In this document: piece by piece, positions 28,187 to 36,493 of the stretch
Layout: each line of letters starts with the position of its first letter
Position numbering within the stretch: position 1 is the first letter of the stretch
Source: an uncultured Actinomycetes bacterium
GTDB taxonomy: Bacteria; Actinomycetota; Acidimicrobiia; Acidimicrobiales; RAAP-2
Length of the DNA stretch: 64,000 bases
Reading direction: 5' to 3'
NCBI GenBank assembly: GCA_903860915.1
Contig: CAIOSJ010000025.1
Location: 248,001 to 312,000, forward strand
Notes under the pieces: model-generated
Databases searched by the model: none
The model's input: only the letters and a program-made list of their open reading frames with translations
What the model was told of the DNA's origin: nothing
Made by a program: the position numbers and the translations under genes

Positions 28187-28901
28187 TGATGTCCTCGGGG
28201 AGGCCGTAGGGAAGAGTGCGCTCGCGCTCGAGCGAGGCAGTACGGCCGAGGTCGTCACGGTCCCGCACCAGACGCTTCACCCTTTGATTGGTTCCCGGCG
28301 AATTGGTCGATATCTCAAGTGCTAGAGCCCGCACTTTGTTATTCAACTCAGCTTCCGTCACGCAGTAGTCGGCGAGACCGATTCGCTCGGCCTCGTCACC
28401 ATTGATTCGACGGCTCGTGTACATGAGTTGCTTGGCCATGGAGCGACCCACTCGCTCGGGTAGGCGAACCGACATGCCCCAAATCGGGACGAGCCCCCAC
28501 TGTCCGTGCGTGTCGCCCAATTTCGCCGTGTTCGCGACAACTATGAAATCACAGGCGAGGGCTAATTCGAGTCCACCGGTGAAACAGTGTCCGTGCACTT
28601 TGGCAATGGTCGGCTGGGGCAGATTTTCCAAGGCGTCCACGGTCTCGGGTTCGAAGTGACGACTCGGTGCACGTTCGCCTTCGGCAATCGAGGTGAGATC
28701 GTGCCCAGCGCAAAATGACCGACCGGCGCCTTCGAGTATGACGCAGAGTATTGAGGAGTCGTTCGCTACCTTGTCGAGAATAACCCGAAGTTCTACGAAG
28801 ACTTGAGGGGTGAGGGCGTTAAGTTTGTCTGGGCGATTCAGGGTGATCGTGCACAGTCCGTGGTCGGTGGATGCAAGAACGAGCGCTTCGGTTTCGGACA
28901 T
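28164..28901 (-). CDS. enoyl-CoA hydratase/isomerase (crotonase) family protein
   Basis: 245-residue crotonase fold. The oxyanion-hole segment 'SFCAGHDLTSIAEG' and 'HCFTGGLELALACDFIVV' are clear. Of the two acidic residues of rat crotonase, the first (ELA) is kept, but the second (PExxLG) is replaced: this protein reads 'GDTHGQWGLVPIWG'. It may therefore not hydrate enoyl-CoA and could be an isomerase, hydrolase or decarboxylase-like member. It precedes and overlaps the acyl-CoA dehydrogenase gene. Confidence 0.88.
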   Translation of the reverse strand: MSETEALVLASTDHGLCTITLNRPDKLNALTPQVFVELRVILDKVANDSSILCVILEGAGRSFCAGHDLTSIAEGERAPSRHFEPETVDALENLPQPTIAKVHGHCFTGGLELALACDFIVVANTAKLGDTHGQWGLVPIWGMSVRLPERVGRSMAKQLMYTSRRINGDEAERIGLADYCVTEAELNNKVRALALEISTNSPGTNQRVKRLVRDRDDLGRTASLERERTLPYGLPEDINERMSRA

Positions 28902-28973
28902 ACTGACAGTATGCCTGTCCAGCGCTGGCTGATGCGCGAAGGTGGGCGCGCTCGACGTCCGCGCTCTGGTTTC

Positions 28974-30116
28974 TTACATTTCGACCTGGGGCGTGACGAG
29001 GAACTTCTCGCCAGTGGCCTGACGCGCGTAGGCGGCCATGACGTCGGGGTCGAGAACTTGGCTGAGGGAAATTTCGCGGGTGTAGGAACTAGCGAAAGTG
29101 GTGTATATCGAGTCAGCAACCCGTTGACGAAGTCGAGCGGTGCCCTCTGCGCCAAGACCCGCCAGGAAGGGAGTCAAAAGCCAACCGCCCAAGCCCCACG
29201 CGAAGCCGAAACTGCGCGTCAGGACCGTGGTGGAACGATCGAGTCCACCGTAGATGTAGACCTGCTTGTGCGTGGTCGAGCCGTAGCGGCTGTAGGTCGT
29301 CGCGTTGGCGCTGGAGGAGACTTCCATTGCGGTCAGAATCTGGCTCGCCAGTGTCCCGCCACCGGTGGCGTCAAAGGCCAAGGTGGCCGACGTGGCGCTG
29401 AGGGCCGCAATGAGATCGCTCATGAAGTTTGCGTGACTTGAATCGCAGACGTAGGTCGCTCCGAGCTCGCGCAATATGGATGCCTGGGCGGGGGTGCGCA
29501 CAATATTGACCAGAGGAATTCCCTCTTCCTGGCAGAGGCGAACGAGCATCTGACCGAGGTTGGAAGCAGCCGCGGTGTGCACGAGGGCGACGTGGCCCTC
29601 TCGACGCATGGTTTCGACCATTCCTAGTGCGGTAAGGGGGTTGACAAAAGACGACGCCGCCGCGCGCGCCGGAGTCCCGGTGGGCAGGGCCAGGCAGAGC
29701 GACGCATCGACAGCGCGATATTGGCTATACATGGCGCCACCAGCCACCGCAACAGTCTGGCCGAGTAGCGCTTGGGCCTGTGGTGAAGCACCCGCCGCGA
29801 TAACGGTCCCGGCTCCCTCGTTTCCGACGGTCATGGAAAGGCCAAGTCGGCCAGAAAGCGAACGCAGAGTCGCGGGATCGATGGATGCCAGTACTTCGAG
29901 CTGACCTGTCCCGTCCAACACTGTGGCGCTACTCACGTCAGCGCCGGCCAGTAAGAGACCGAGGTCGGAGGGATTAATGGGAGCGGCCTCGACACGGATG
30001 AGGACTTCGTTGTCGCCGGGCGCGGCCACTGACACCTCTATCAATGAGAGGTGCAGGGTTCCCTCTGCAGTGACGGTGGAGCGAATCTGAAGCCCCGTCG
30101 TAGGAAGTGATGTCAT
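28974..30116 (-). CDS. MDR-family zinc-type/quinone-oxidoreductase-like dehydrogenase
   Basis: 380 residues from ATG 30116, with AAAGGACG upstream; the track start at 30182 lacks a ribosome site. GroES-like N-domain ('VLIRVEAAPINPSDLGLLLAG', 'GNEGAGTVIAAG') and a Rossmann domain with 'LVHTAAASNLGQMLVRLCQEEG' as the nucleotide loop. No structural zinc cysteines are visible, which fits the zinc-free quinone oxidoreductase/enoyl reductase branch. The C-terminal 'GFAWGLGGWLLTPFLAGLG' is unusually hydrophobic. Probably NADPH-dependent; substrate unknown. Confidence 0.85.
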   Translation of the reverse strand: MTSLPTTGLQIRSTVTAEGTLHLSLIEVSVAAPGDNEVLIRVEAAPINPSDLGLLLAGADVSSATVLDGTGQLEVLASIDPATLRSLSGRLGLSMTVGNEGAGTVIAAGASPQAQALLGQTVAVAGGAMYSQYRAVDASLCLALPTGTPARAAASSFVNPLTALGMVETMRREGHVALVHTAAASNLGQMLVRLCQEEGIPLVNIVRTPAQASILRELGATYVCDSSHANFMSDLIAALSATSATLAFDATGGGTLASQILTAMEVSSSANATTYSRYGSTTHKQVYIYGGLDRSTTVLTRSFGFAWGLGGWLLTPFLAGLGAEGTARLRQRVADSIYTTFASSYTREISLSQVLDPDVMAAYARQATGEKFLVTPQVEM

Positions 30117-30405
30117 GTCTGGAGTCGTCCTTTTTGGAAATATTGCCCGCGCTACAAAAGTATGTAACTCACCTGTGAGCATACGGAGTCACTACGGACG
30201 GGGTGCGAAGTGGGCTGATGCAGCCAGATGCGCCACTGTGTGCCCAGCAATGCACCACCGGACCTTGTCCTTCCCGCTGGGGATACCTAGTCGAATTCCT
30301 CAGGGACAGCTCAATCTGGAGGTACGTAGTAGTTTTTCGCCGCGAACTCCGAGTTGTGGTTAAGAAAATGCTAGTTTCATCCTTCGAAACTTCTGAGGGG
30401 GAGAT

Positions 30406-30858
30406 ATGAAAACGAATGTAGAAATTTCAGCCGAGACTACGGCTTCTGCTGAAGTTCTGTGGGATTTAATCAGTGATATTTCGCTACCCGCTCAGTTCTC
30501 TCGGGAATTTAAGGGCGCGGAGTGGATAACGCCCGCTGCGCTCGGCTCTCAATTTGTAGGGCACAACGCAGTAGGAGAGTTCACCTGGTCGACGACGTCA
30601 ACGGTTACTGGCTATACCCCGAATGAGGTTTTCGAATGGACCGTGGAGGACGTCAACGAACCGGTGGCCATATGGGGCTTTCGCGTAGTCCGGGGTGATG
30701 TTTCAACCCTCACGATGTACGCGACGATTGGTGATTCTTTCCGCGAACGGCGCTACCCCACGGACGCGGCTCTCGCCGAGCGTATGGCTATGTGGGAAGT
30801 CAACATGCGCGATACCGTCGACGGCATCGTGGCGCTGGCTGAAGCGGCACACTCCTAA
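30406..30858 (+). CDS. SRPBCC (START-like) family protein
   Basis: 150 residues that open 'VEISAETTASAEVLWDLISDISLPAQFSREFKGAEWI', the usual first strand and helix of the polyketide cyclase/dehydrase group. A long C-terminal helix ('MAMWEVNMRDTVDGIVALAEAA') closes the hydrophobic cavity. Such proteins bind lipids or polyketides, or act as cyclases. No neighbouring gene explains its ligand. The ATG has GGGGGAGA directly upstream. Confidence 0.85.
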   Translation: MKTNVEISAETTASAEVLWDLISDISLPAQFSREFKGAEWITPAALGSQFVGHNAVGEFTWSTTSTVTGYTPNEVFEWTVEDVNEPVAIWGFRVVRGDVSTLTMYATIGDSFRERRYPTDAALAERMAMWEVNMRDTVDGIVALAEAAHS

Positions 30859-30919
30859 ACCTTTCCCCGAGCGTCGATAGAGCCGAGCGACCACGGCCGA
30901 TGAGAGGTACGCTACTTTC

Positions 30920-31843
30920 GTGCTTCCGCCGCAATCCGCCACTCCGAAGGGTTTGCCCGAGCCCCCCGAGGGTCGAGTAGCGATTCCGCCCGCGGGACTC
31001 GGTCCACAAGCTCAGATGTCCGGTGGACGCCGTGGTCGTCGTGGCGCTGAACACCGACATTCACAGGGCACGCAGTCCGGCATGGTCATACGCGATGGGC
31101 GCCCCTACGATCCCACGTGGGATGCGTGGCGACCACCACGACGCTGGCCGGGAGTCCTGTTTTCTTTTTTGGCGGTAATTGGTCTCATTGCTGTTCTGGC
31201 GCACCACAAACCGGTTAAAAAAGTTGTACCGGTATACGTCGTTCCGCCGCATTCGGTTATTCAGGGTTCCTATATTCCCTATCTCAGTCCGCATTCGAAG
31301 TATCTCTACCATTTCGCGGGTCTGGCGTCCGTAGCCAGTCTGCCGCTGACCGTAAAGAATCCCACGACCATTTGGACCTTCGGCTGTCAGTGCAGTTCAA
31401 ATTTTGGCGTCACTATCCGCGACGCCAACGGTGAAATAATTTCGGTTCCCGTCAACGTCATAGGAAAATTTTTCACGAGCACCGTCTTATTGCTGGCCAA
31501 AGGGCACTATTCCATAGGGGTGATCGGAAGCGGTCTATGGAGTATTTCCGTGATCAACCCAGTGGGATTACCGTCGCAACCTCCAACTTTCAGTTATCTC
31601 AGTAATAAGTCGAGCATGCTGGGACCCTTCTCGGGAGCCGACCACCATCTCGACATGTCAGTATTGGCCGAGCTGGGCGTGGTAACGGAGGTCGTGATGT
31701 ACACCGAGTCCGGAGGGTTTCTCGGCTCGGTATTCCACACCAACACTTCGACTCACAGCTACGTCTCACTCCCGAGTTCACGGGGTCGATTCTTCCTCGT
31801 GGTGCAAAGTTCTGGGCTCTGGCACGCCAGCGTTTCTCCCTAG
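30920..31843 (+). CDS. membrane-anchored protein with a duplicated extracellular beta domain
   Basis: 307 residues, not recognised as a known family. A Pro/Arg/Gly-rich cytoplasmic N-terminus of about 75 residues is followed by one helix ('WPGVLFSFLAVIGLIAVLA') and an outside region. That region seems to hold two similar beta modules: 'FGVTIRDANGEIIS...HYSIGVIGSGLWSISVI' and 'TEVVMYTESGGFLGS...RFFLVVQSSGLWHASVS'. The 'SGLW-x-x-SV' ending is shared. Two Cys ('FGCQCSS') are present. It ends directly before the glycosyltransferase gene, so the two may work together at the cell surface. Confidence 0.75.
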   Translation: MLPPQSATPKGLPEPPEGRVAIPPAGLGPQAQMSGGRRGRRGAEHRHSQGTQSGMVIRDGRPYDPTWDAWRPPRRWPGVLFSFLAVIGLIAVLAHHKPVKKVVPVYVVPPHSVIQGSYIPYLSPHSKYLYHFAGLASVASLPLTVKNPTTIWTFGCQCSSNFGVTIRDANGEIISVPVNVIGKFFTSTVLLLAKGHYSIGVIGSGLWSISVINPVGLPSQPPTFSYLSNKSSMLGPFSGADHHLDMSVLAELGVVTEVVMYTESGGFLGSVFHTNTSTHSYVSLPSSRGRFFLVVQSSGLWHASVSP

Positions 31844-31852
31844 TTGTTACCC

Positions 31853-32758
31853 GTGACCATCACCCCACTGTTGAGTGTGGTCATTCCGGCCCACGGAGTG
31901 GCAAAAACTCTCGGTACCACGGTGGCATCAGTTCATACGGCCACGAGGGAGTCCTACGAAATAATTATTGTGGTCGATGGAGATTCGGATGACTCTCTGC
32001 TCGTAGCCCAGCAACTCGCCAGCGAATCTGCTCTCATCCGGGTTGTGCACCTCGTGGTAAGTGGAGGTCCATCACGGGCGCGTAACGAAGGTCTGGCCGT
32101 AGCGACGGGGGACTGGGTTCTTTTTCTCGATGGTGATGATCGCCTCGAACTAGGCGCGCTGGATATCTTGCTACGCGCCGTGGCTGCTGGGGACATCGGC
32201 TCCCTCGGTAGGTTCAACGCCGTCGATGAAAATGATGTCGTCCTCGATATTGGAACCTGGTCGACGTTCCAATTGCAACCCGTGATAGTGCGCAAGGGGA
32301 AATTAGTACCGAGCGCGCTCAACCCGGAATCTGTACTCACTCGACTTGTGACGCCACCTCCGGGCGCAATTTTGCTGCGACGATCAGCCATTATTGAATT
32401 GGGGGGCTACAGCAAAAATGCGCGGCGTAGCGAAGACCTGGAGTTTCTGGTCCGCGTGGTGGGCTACGGAAGCGTGGCCCTAACCCAAGTACCAGTCCTG
32501 CGGTATCTACGTACTGCAACGCAGCGATCAGCCCAAGTACGGCAGCGTCAATGGGGTCGCGTCGCCACACTTATCTACGTCCTTCGTAGCGCGCCGAGTC
32601 GAAAAGATCGCCGAGAACGGGGCCGCGGGGTGGTGAATCACTATCGCCTCACGGCGCAATCACGTTGGCGTGAGAGCTCGCGCAGACCAGGAGACCTCGT
32701 CGCCGTAGGACGGGCCCTCGTACTAGCCGCTGTCTTCTCACTACTTCGAGTGATATAG
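31853..32758 (+). CDS. family 2 glycosyltransferase
   Basis: About 301 residues. GT-A fold: 'LLSVVIPAHGVAKTLGTTVASV' and the metal-binding DxD region 'WVLFLDGDDRLELGALDIL'. 'RRSEDLEFLVRVVGYG' holds the ED motif of inverting enzymes. It lacks a clear membrane anchor except a possible amphipathic C-terminal helix ('VAVGRALVLAAVFSLLRVI'). The start may be GTG 31853, or TTG 31844 directly after the upstream stop. The acceptor is unknown. Confidence 0.88.
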   Translation: MTITPLLSVVIPAHGVAKTLGTTVASVHTATRESYEIIIVVDGDSDDSLLVAQQLASESALIRVVHLVVSGGPSRARNEGLAVATGDWVLFLDGDDRLELGALDILLRAVAAGDIGSLGRFNAVDENDVVLDIGTWSTFQLQPVIVRKGKLVPSALNPESVLTRLVTPPPGAILLRRSAIIELGGYSKNARRSEDLEFLVRVVGYGSVALTQVPVLRYLRTATQRSAQVRQRQWGRVATLIYVLRSAPSRKDRRERGRGVVNHYRLTAQSRWRESSRRPGDLVAVGRALVLAAVFSLLRVI

Positions 32759-33146
32759 CTGCCCTGTGTATAACTTGGCGATAAGTCCTTGTCTGCGGTG
32801 GACAGGGTCTGTGGTCCGTGTGGAAAATCTGCTCCAAGCTGGGGATTTCTTTCTGAAAACCAGCGGGGGAGGATCCGAGGCACTAACGATCTGACATAGT
32901 AAAGCCGTAGCTCACTGCGACACCAAAAGCTGCTGTTGATCGCAAGAACGACGTTCCTGGTCTTTTCTCGCGAGAGAAGTGCACCGGACAGCTGAGGGGC
33001 TTTCCTTCCTTGGGAATTCGAGGTCGTGGTGAGGTGCTCGCCGTTTTTTCAGGGTCTGTCCGACACGGACTTTGAGATACGTGCCTTCGGAGACCCCGAG
33101 CCGCGGGTGAATCTAGGTTCGCCCGCCGCTCGGGGTCTCCGCTTTT
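32759..33146. other. 388-bp gap with DnaA-box matches and a strong terminator; possible small RNA
   Basis: No credible ORF. It holds two exact matches to the DnaA-box consensus TTWTNCACA on the minus strand (TGTGTATAA at 32765-32773 and TGTGGAAAA at 32819-32827). Between them is a stem CCTTGTC/GACAGGG. Further on come TCTCGCGAGA and, at the far end, a long hairpin followed by six T. The terminator lies more than 300 bp past the glycosyltransferase stop, so a separate transcript, perhaps a non-coding RNA, may end there. Confidence 0.45.
32765..32827 (-). promoter_or_regulatory. pair of DnaA-box-like 9-mers
   Basis: Read on the minus strand, TTATACACA (32773-32765) and TTTTCCACA (32827-32819) both fit TTWTNCACA without mismatch, in the same orientation, 54 bp apart. 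A weaker third candidate is CTGTCCACC around 32799-32807. Neither dnaA nor dnaN is near, so this is not an obvious oriC. Confidence 0.35.
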
Positions 33147-33148
33147 TT
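33089..33148 (+). terminator. strong intrinsic terminator
   Basis: GGAGACCCCGAG pairs perfectly with CTCGGGGTCTCC, and inner bases CGCGGG/CCCGCC extend the structure; TTTTTT follows at 33143-33148. It acts for plus-strand transcripts. The same hairpin lies just past the stop of the minus-strand nucleotidyltransferase gene, but without a T-run in that direction. Confidence 0.85.
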
Positions 33149-33980
33149 AAAAAGTGGTGGCGGGACGTTCGCCGCGAGCGACCTGATCTCGAATGTCACG
33201 TTGAACGAGTCCGAGATCGCTGGCGTGGGTCACGCCAACGCAACGTGAGCCGGAGGGCAGAACCGCGAAGGCTGCGTCATTGCGTACGAGTAGACCACCA
33301 ATAATGTCGGGTAGCAATACTTCGGAGTCTTCGCTGGCGTTGGCGGCCATCATGGCTGATTCAAAGACCTCCCACATCGCCGATTCGAAGGCCCACAAAT
33401 TCATGGAGACTCGGGTATCCGCTGAGAGTGTTCGTGGTTCGATTCCGTCAGTGCTGACAAAGCCCTCCGAGGTCAACTGCACATTGCGTCGCTCGGCGAT
33501 GCGGCGCAAGAAGCCTTCGTGAACGTCGCAGACGCCCCGGGTAACGGGGAGGTCGCCAACTAGGGCGTGATCTAGTCGGAAACCAATAAGGGCGTTCGTT
33601 CCCATTTTTCTGACGTGCTCGCCAAGGGTCAACATGGCTGGGCGACCGTAGAGGTCGTCGGCGTTGGCGACGCCGAAGGACTGACTGTGGTCGAGGAGAT
33701 GACGTGCTTGGAGAACGGCGTGAACCGTGCCCAGGGGGCGTTCCTGGACAGCAAAACGAACGTTGACCCGAGCCGGCCAGTGGCCTTTGATGTGCTCGGC
33801 GATCAGGGGCCCGGTCTCGGAATTGATAACTACCACGATCTCAGTGAAACCACCCGCGACGGCATCACTCGCGATGAGGTCAATGACTGCTTCGCCATTC
33901 AGTCCGACCGGTGCCAGTGGCTTAACACCGCCATAACGACGCGCCCGACCAGCGGCCATGATGATCAGGCTCTGGGTCAT
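33147..33980 (-). CDS. nucleotidyltransferase of the sugar-1-phosphate NTP-transferase superfamily
   Basis: 277 residues. The N-terminus 'SLIIMAAGRARRYGGVKPLAPV' is a variant of the LxxGxGTRxxP nucleotide-binding loop, with 'KPLAPV' as the Lys motif. 'GVANADDLYGRPAML' carries the metal-binding Asp (usual NxD). The protein probably activates a sugar phosphate or similar compound with an NTP. The ATG at 33980 overlaps the fabH stop (ATGA), so it is coupled to fabH. No left-handed beta-helix acyltransferase domain is attached. Confidence 0.83.
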   Translation of the reverse strand: MTQSLIIMAAGRARRYGGVKPLAPVGLNGEAVIDLIASDAVAGGFTEIVVVINSETGPLIAEHIKGHWPARVNVRFAVQERPLGTVHAVLQARHLLDHSQSFGVANADDLYGRPAMLTLGEHVRKMGTNALIGFRLDHALVGDLPVTRGVCDVHEGFLRRIAERRNVQLTSEGFVSTDGIEPRTLSADTRVSMNLWAFESAMWEVFESAMMAANASEDSEVLLPDIIGGLLVRNDAAFAVLPSGSRCVGVTHASDLGLVQRDIRDQVARGERPATTF

Positions 33981-34894
33981 TTGGACCACCGAACAACAGC
34001 GGATGCCCAGGTCATACCGGCGCCAAAGCCCGTCATGAGGACGAGGTCACCGGGGTGTACGCGTTGCTGACTGCGCGCGTCGGCGACGGCGAGGGGAATT
34101 GACGCACTCGAGGTATTCCCGTAACGGTCGAGGACCACGACGGCTCGCTCCATGGGTACGCCGAGTCGCTGACAGGCGGCTTGAATTATGCGGATATTGG
34201 CCTGATGGGGAATGACGAGTGACAGTTGGTCGGCGGAGACCTGGGCTTGGCTCATGGCGCGCTCGGCGGAGTCAACCATGATGCGCACGGCTCGCCGAAA
34301 GACCTCCTTACCATCCATCCAGATGGTGCCCCCGTGTTCGCAGCTGAGTAGGTGGGCGTAGTCGCCCTCGCTTCCGAGGTCGAAGGCGAGGACGTCGCTA
34401 GGACCAGTGCTGGCCTCGACGACGCAGGCGCCAGCGCCATCGCCCAAGAGAACGGCCATCGTCCGGTCGTTCCAGTCGGTCCAACGCGAGAGGTTTTCTG
34501 CCCCAATGACGAGGATACGTCCGACGCCGGTGGCCGTGAGACCTTCAGCAACGCGAAGGGCGTACATGAAGCCCGAGCATGCGGCGTTGAGATCCATGGC
34601 CGGTGCCCTTATGCCGAGATTGGCGGCGATGGTCGGTGCAGTCGCGGGAATGAGATTGTCAGGAGTCGTGGTGGCTAGGAGGACGAAGTCAATGTCAGTC
34701 GCGGCGAGACCAGCGTCGGCCAGAGCGGCCGTGGCGGCGGCGAGTCCGAGTGAGCCGGCGGAACCCCCGACGCGGCGTTCCCTTATTCCCGTCCGTTCGA
34801 AAATCCATTCGTCGGTGGTATCGAGCGTCGCGGAGAGATCGTCATTGGTGACGATGCCATCGGGCACCGCCATTCCCCACCCTAGAAACCGCAT
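33977..34894 (-). CDS. fabH: beta-ketoacyl-ACP synthase III
   Basis: Starts fatty acid chains by condensing an acyl-CoA with malonyl-ACP. 305 residues, somewhat shorter than the usual 315-330. The catalytic Cys is in 'DLNAACSGFMYAL', the His in 'VIPHQANIRI' and the Asn in 'YGNTSSASIPLA', so the triad is complete. 'DTTDEWIFERTGIRERR' is the usual N-terminal CoA-binding segment. The rest of FAS II is not nearby. A paralog used for a secondary product is possible. Confidence 0.92.
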   Translation of the reverse strand: MRFLGWGMAVPDGIVTNDDLSATLDTTDEWIFERTGIRERRVGGSAGSLGLAAATAALADAGLAATDIDFVLLATTTPDNLIPATAPTIAANLGIRAPAMDLNAACSGFMYALRVAEGLTATGVGRILVIGAENLSRWTDWNDRTMAVLLGDGAGACVVEASTGPSDVLAFDLGSEGDYAHLLSCEHGGTIWMDGKEVFRRAVRIMVDSAERAMSQAQVSADQLSLVIPHQANIRIIQAACQRLGVPMERAVVVLDRYGNTSSASIPLAVADARSQQRVHPGDLVLMTGFGAGMTWASAVVRWSK

Positions 34895-34904
34895 GCCGAG
34901 AACC

Positions 34905-35312
34905 TTAGAGGCTGGGCCGAGGTCGGACCGCGAGTGTGCATCGTGAGGCGCAAATCATGCGCCCCCGCTCGTCGGTGAGGTCAATGTTCCAGACTTGGGC
35001 GGTACGGCCAATACGAATGGGTGTCGCGGTGGCGGTCAAGAGGCCGCTGGACATGGAACGCAGGTGGCTGGCGTTGAGCTCGATACCAACGACCAACTCA
35101 TCGGGGCCAACGTTAAGAGAACCACCTATCGAAGCGGCCGATTCCGCAAGCAGAGCCGAGACACCTCCGTGGAGGATGCCAAAGGGTTGATGCACTCGAG
35201 GACCTACGGGTACGGTGACGACGACTCGCTCCGCCGTGGCCTCGGTGATCAATATTCCGAGGGCGCGATGGACGTCGTCGTGATCGTGGAGTGGTGAAAA
35301 GTTTTCCGGCAT
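34905..35312 (-). CDS. PaaI-type hotdog-fold thioesterase
   Basis: 135 residues with the 'QPFGILHGGVSALLAESAAS' helix, the signature of the PaaI/YbaW hotdog family; the catalytic acidic residue is likely the Glu in 'LLAESAAS'. It would hydrolyse an acyl-CoA or aryl-CoA. It is the first gene of the minus-strand unit and ends 10 bp before fabH. Confidence 0.88.
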   Translation of the reverse strand: MPENFSPLHDHDDVHRALGILITEATAERVVVTVPVGPRVHQPFGILHGGVSALLAESAASIGGSLNVGPDELVVGIELNASHLRSMSSGLLTATATPIRIGRTAQVWNIDLTDERGRMICASRCTLAVRPRPSL

Positions 35313-35347
35313 TGCTCTACATTAGGAGCCGGCGGTAGCCTTCGAGG

Positions 35348-36370
35348 GTGAAAACTTGGATTGATTTACGTAGCGATACCGTCACACAACCGACACGCGC
35401 CATGCGCCAGGCCATAGCCGAGGCCATTGTTGGCGATGACGGATACGGCGAGGACGAGACGGTCACGCGCCTCGAGGCGAGATACGCGTCGCTGGTGGGT
35501 AAGGAATCAGCAGTTTTTCTCCCTTCGGGAGTGATGGCGAATCAAATCGCGGTGCGCGTTCTCACGAGCCCGGGCGACGTGATTCTTGCGGGACGCTCAC
35601 AGCACGTCGTGAGTTACGAAATGGGTGCTTCGGCACGAAATTCTTCGGTGCAGTTCGCCCTCGTCGACGACACGACGGGAACCCTACCAATTGGCGAAGT
35701 CGCGGACATCATCGATGCGGAAAAAGACCACCAGCCACACATCGCTATGGTGAGTATCGAAAATACCCACATGCCATCCGGTGGTACGCCGTGGCTGCTT
35801 TCGCAGCTCGACGAATTGCTGTCGGTGGTGGGTTCTCTTCCCGTGCACATGGACGGCGCCCGCCTCTTTAACGCCGTCGTCGCTACGGGCATTCCGGCGG
35901 CCGACTACGCCGCGCGCGCGACAAGCGTGATGACCTGTCTCTCGAAGGGACTGTGCGCACCCGTGGGCTCACTCTTGGCGGGGTCGAGTGACCTGATGAC
36001 TCAAGCGCGCCGTGAGCGCAAGCGTCTGGGTGGGTCTATGCGTCAGGCTGGTTTCTTGGCGGCGGCGGGGCTAGTGGCTCTCGATTCGATGATCGAGCGC
36101 TTATCCGACGATCACCGTCGGGCTCGCCGCTTAGCCGACGCCTTCGCTACGCGGTTCCCGGAGTCAAATTACGACCCGGCGACGTGCACAACCAATATTG
36201 TGGCTTTCGATCACCCTCTCGCTCGCGACCTCGTGGCCCAGCTCCTCGAACTCGGCGTGGCCGGGGGTACGGTGGCGCCACGTCGGGCTCGTTTCGTCAC
36301 CCACGCTGATATCGGTGAGGAGCAAGTGGACCGCGCCGTGGCGCTGGTGGAAGACTTTCGCTGGTCGTAG
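35348..36370 (+). CDS. ltaE: low-specificity L-threonine aldolase
   Basis: PLP enzyme that splits threonine or allo-threonine to glycine and acetaldehyde. 340 residues. 'IDLRSDTVTQPTRAMRQA' at the N-terminus and 'HMDGARLFNAVVATG' are typical; the PLP lysine is in 'MTCLSKGLCAPVGSLL'. GTG start. It is divergent from the thioesterase gene (35 bp) and ends 123 bp before the Mg-sensor-like gene. A weak hairpin, TTCTCG/CGAGAA at 36397-36415, lies after it. Confidence 0.93.
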   Translation: MKTWIDLRSDTVTQPTRAMRQAIAEAIVGDDGYGEDETVTRLEARYASLVGKESAVFLPSGVMANQIAVRVLTSPGDVILAGRSQHVVSYEMGASARNSSVQFALVDDTTGTLPIGEVADIIDAEKDHQPHIAMVSIENTHMPSGGTPWLLSQLDELLSVVGSLPVHMDGARLFNAVVATGIPAADYAARATSVMTCLSKGLCAPVGSLLAGSSDLMTQARRERKRLGGSMRQAGFLAAAGLVALDSMIERLSDDHRRARRLADAFATRFPESNYDPATCTTNIVAFDHPLARDLVAQLLELGVAGGTVAPRRARFVTHADIGEEQVDRAVALVEDFRWS

Positions 36371-36493
36371 GTTTTCTCCACGCTTCCGCTAGTTTCTTCT
36401 CGGCCTCGGCGAGAAAGGGCGATTGCTCACTGGCTCAAAGCGCTGGTGACGGCAAAGGCGAGGTAGCCTTAGGGGGCTAGTACTAGCGCGTCT

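Noticed and set aside
32759-33148. oriC
   Set aside because: Only two good DnaA boxes, no AT-rich unwinding region, and no dnaA, dnaN or rpmH nearby.
32759-33148. RNase P RNA, tmRNA or SRP RNA
   Set aside because: None of the conserved core sequences of these RNAs could be found on either strand.
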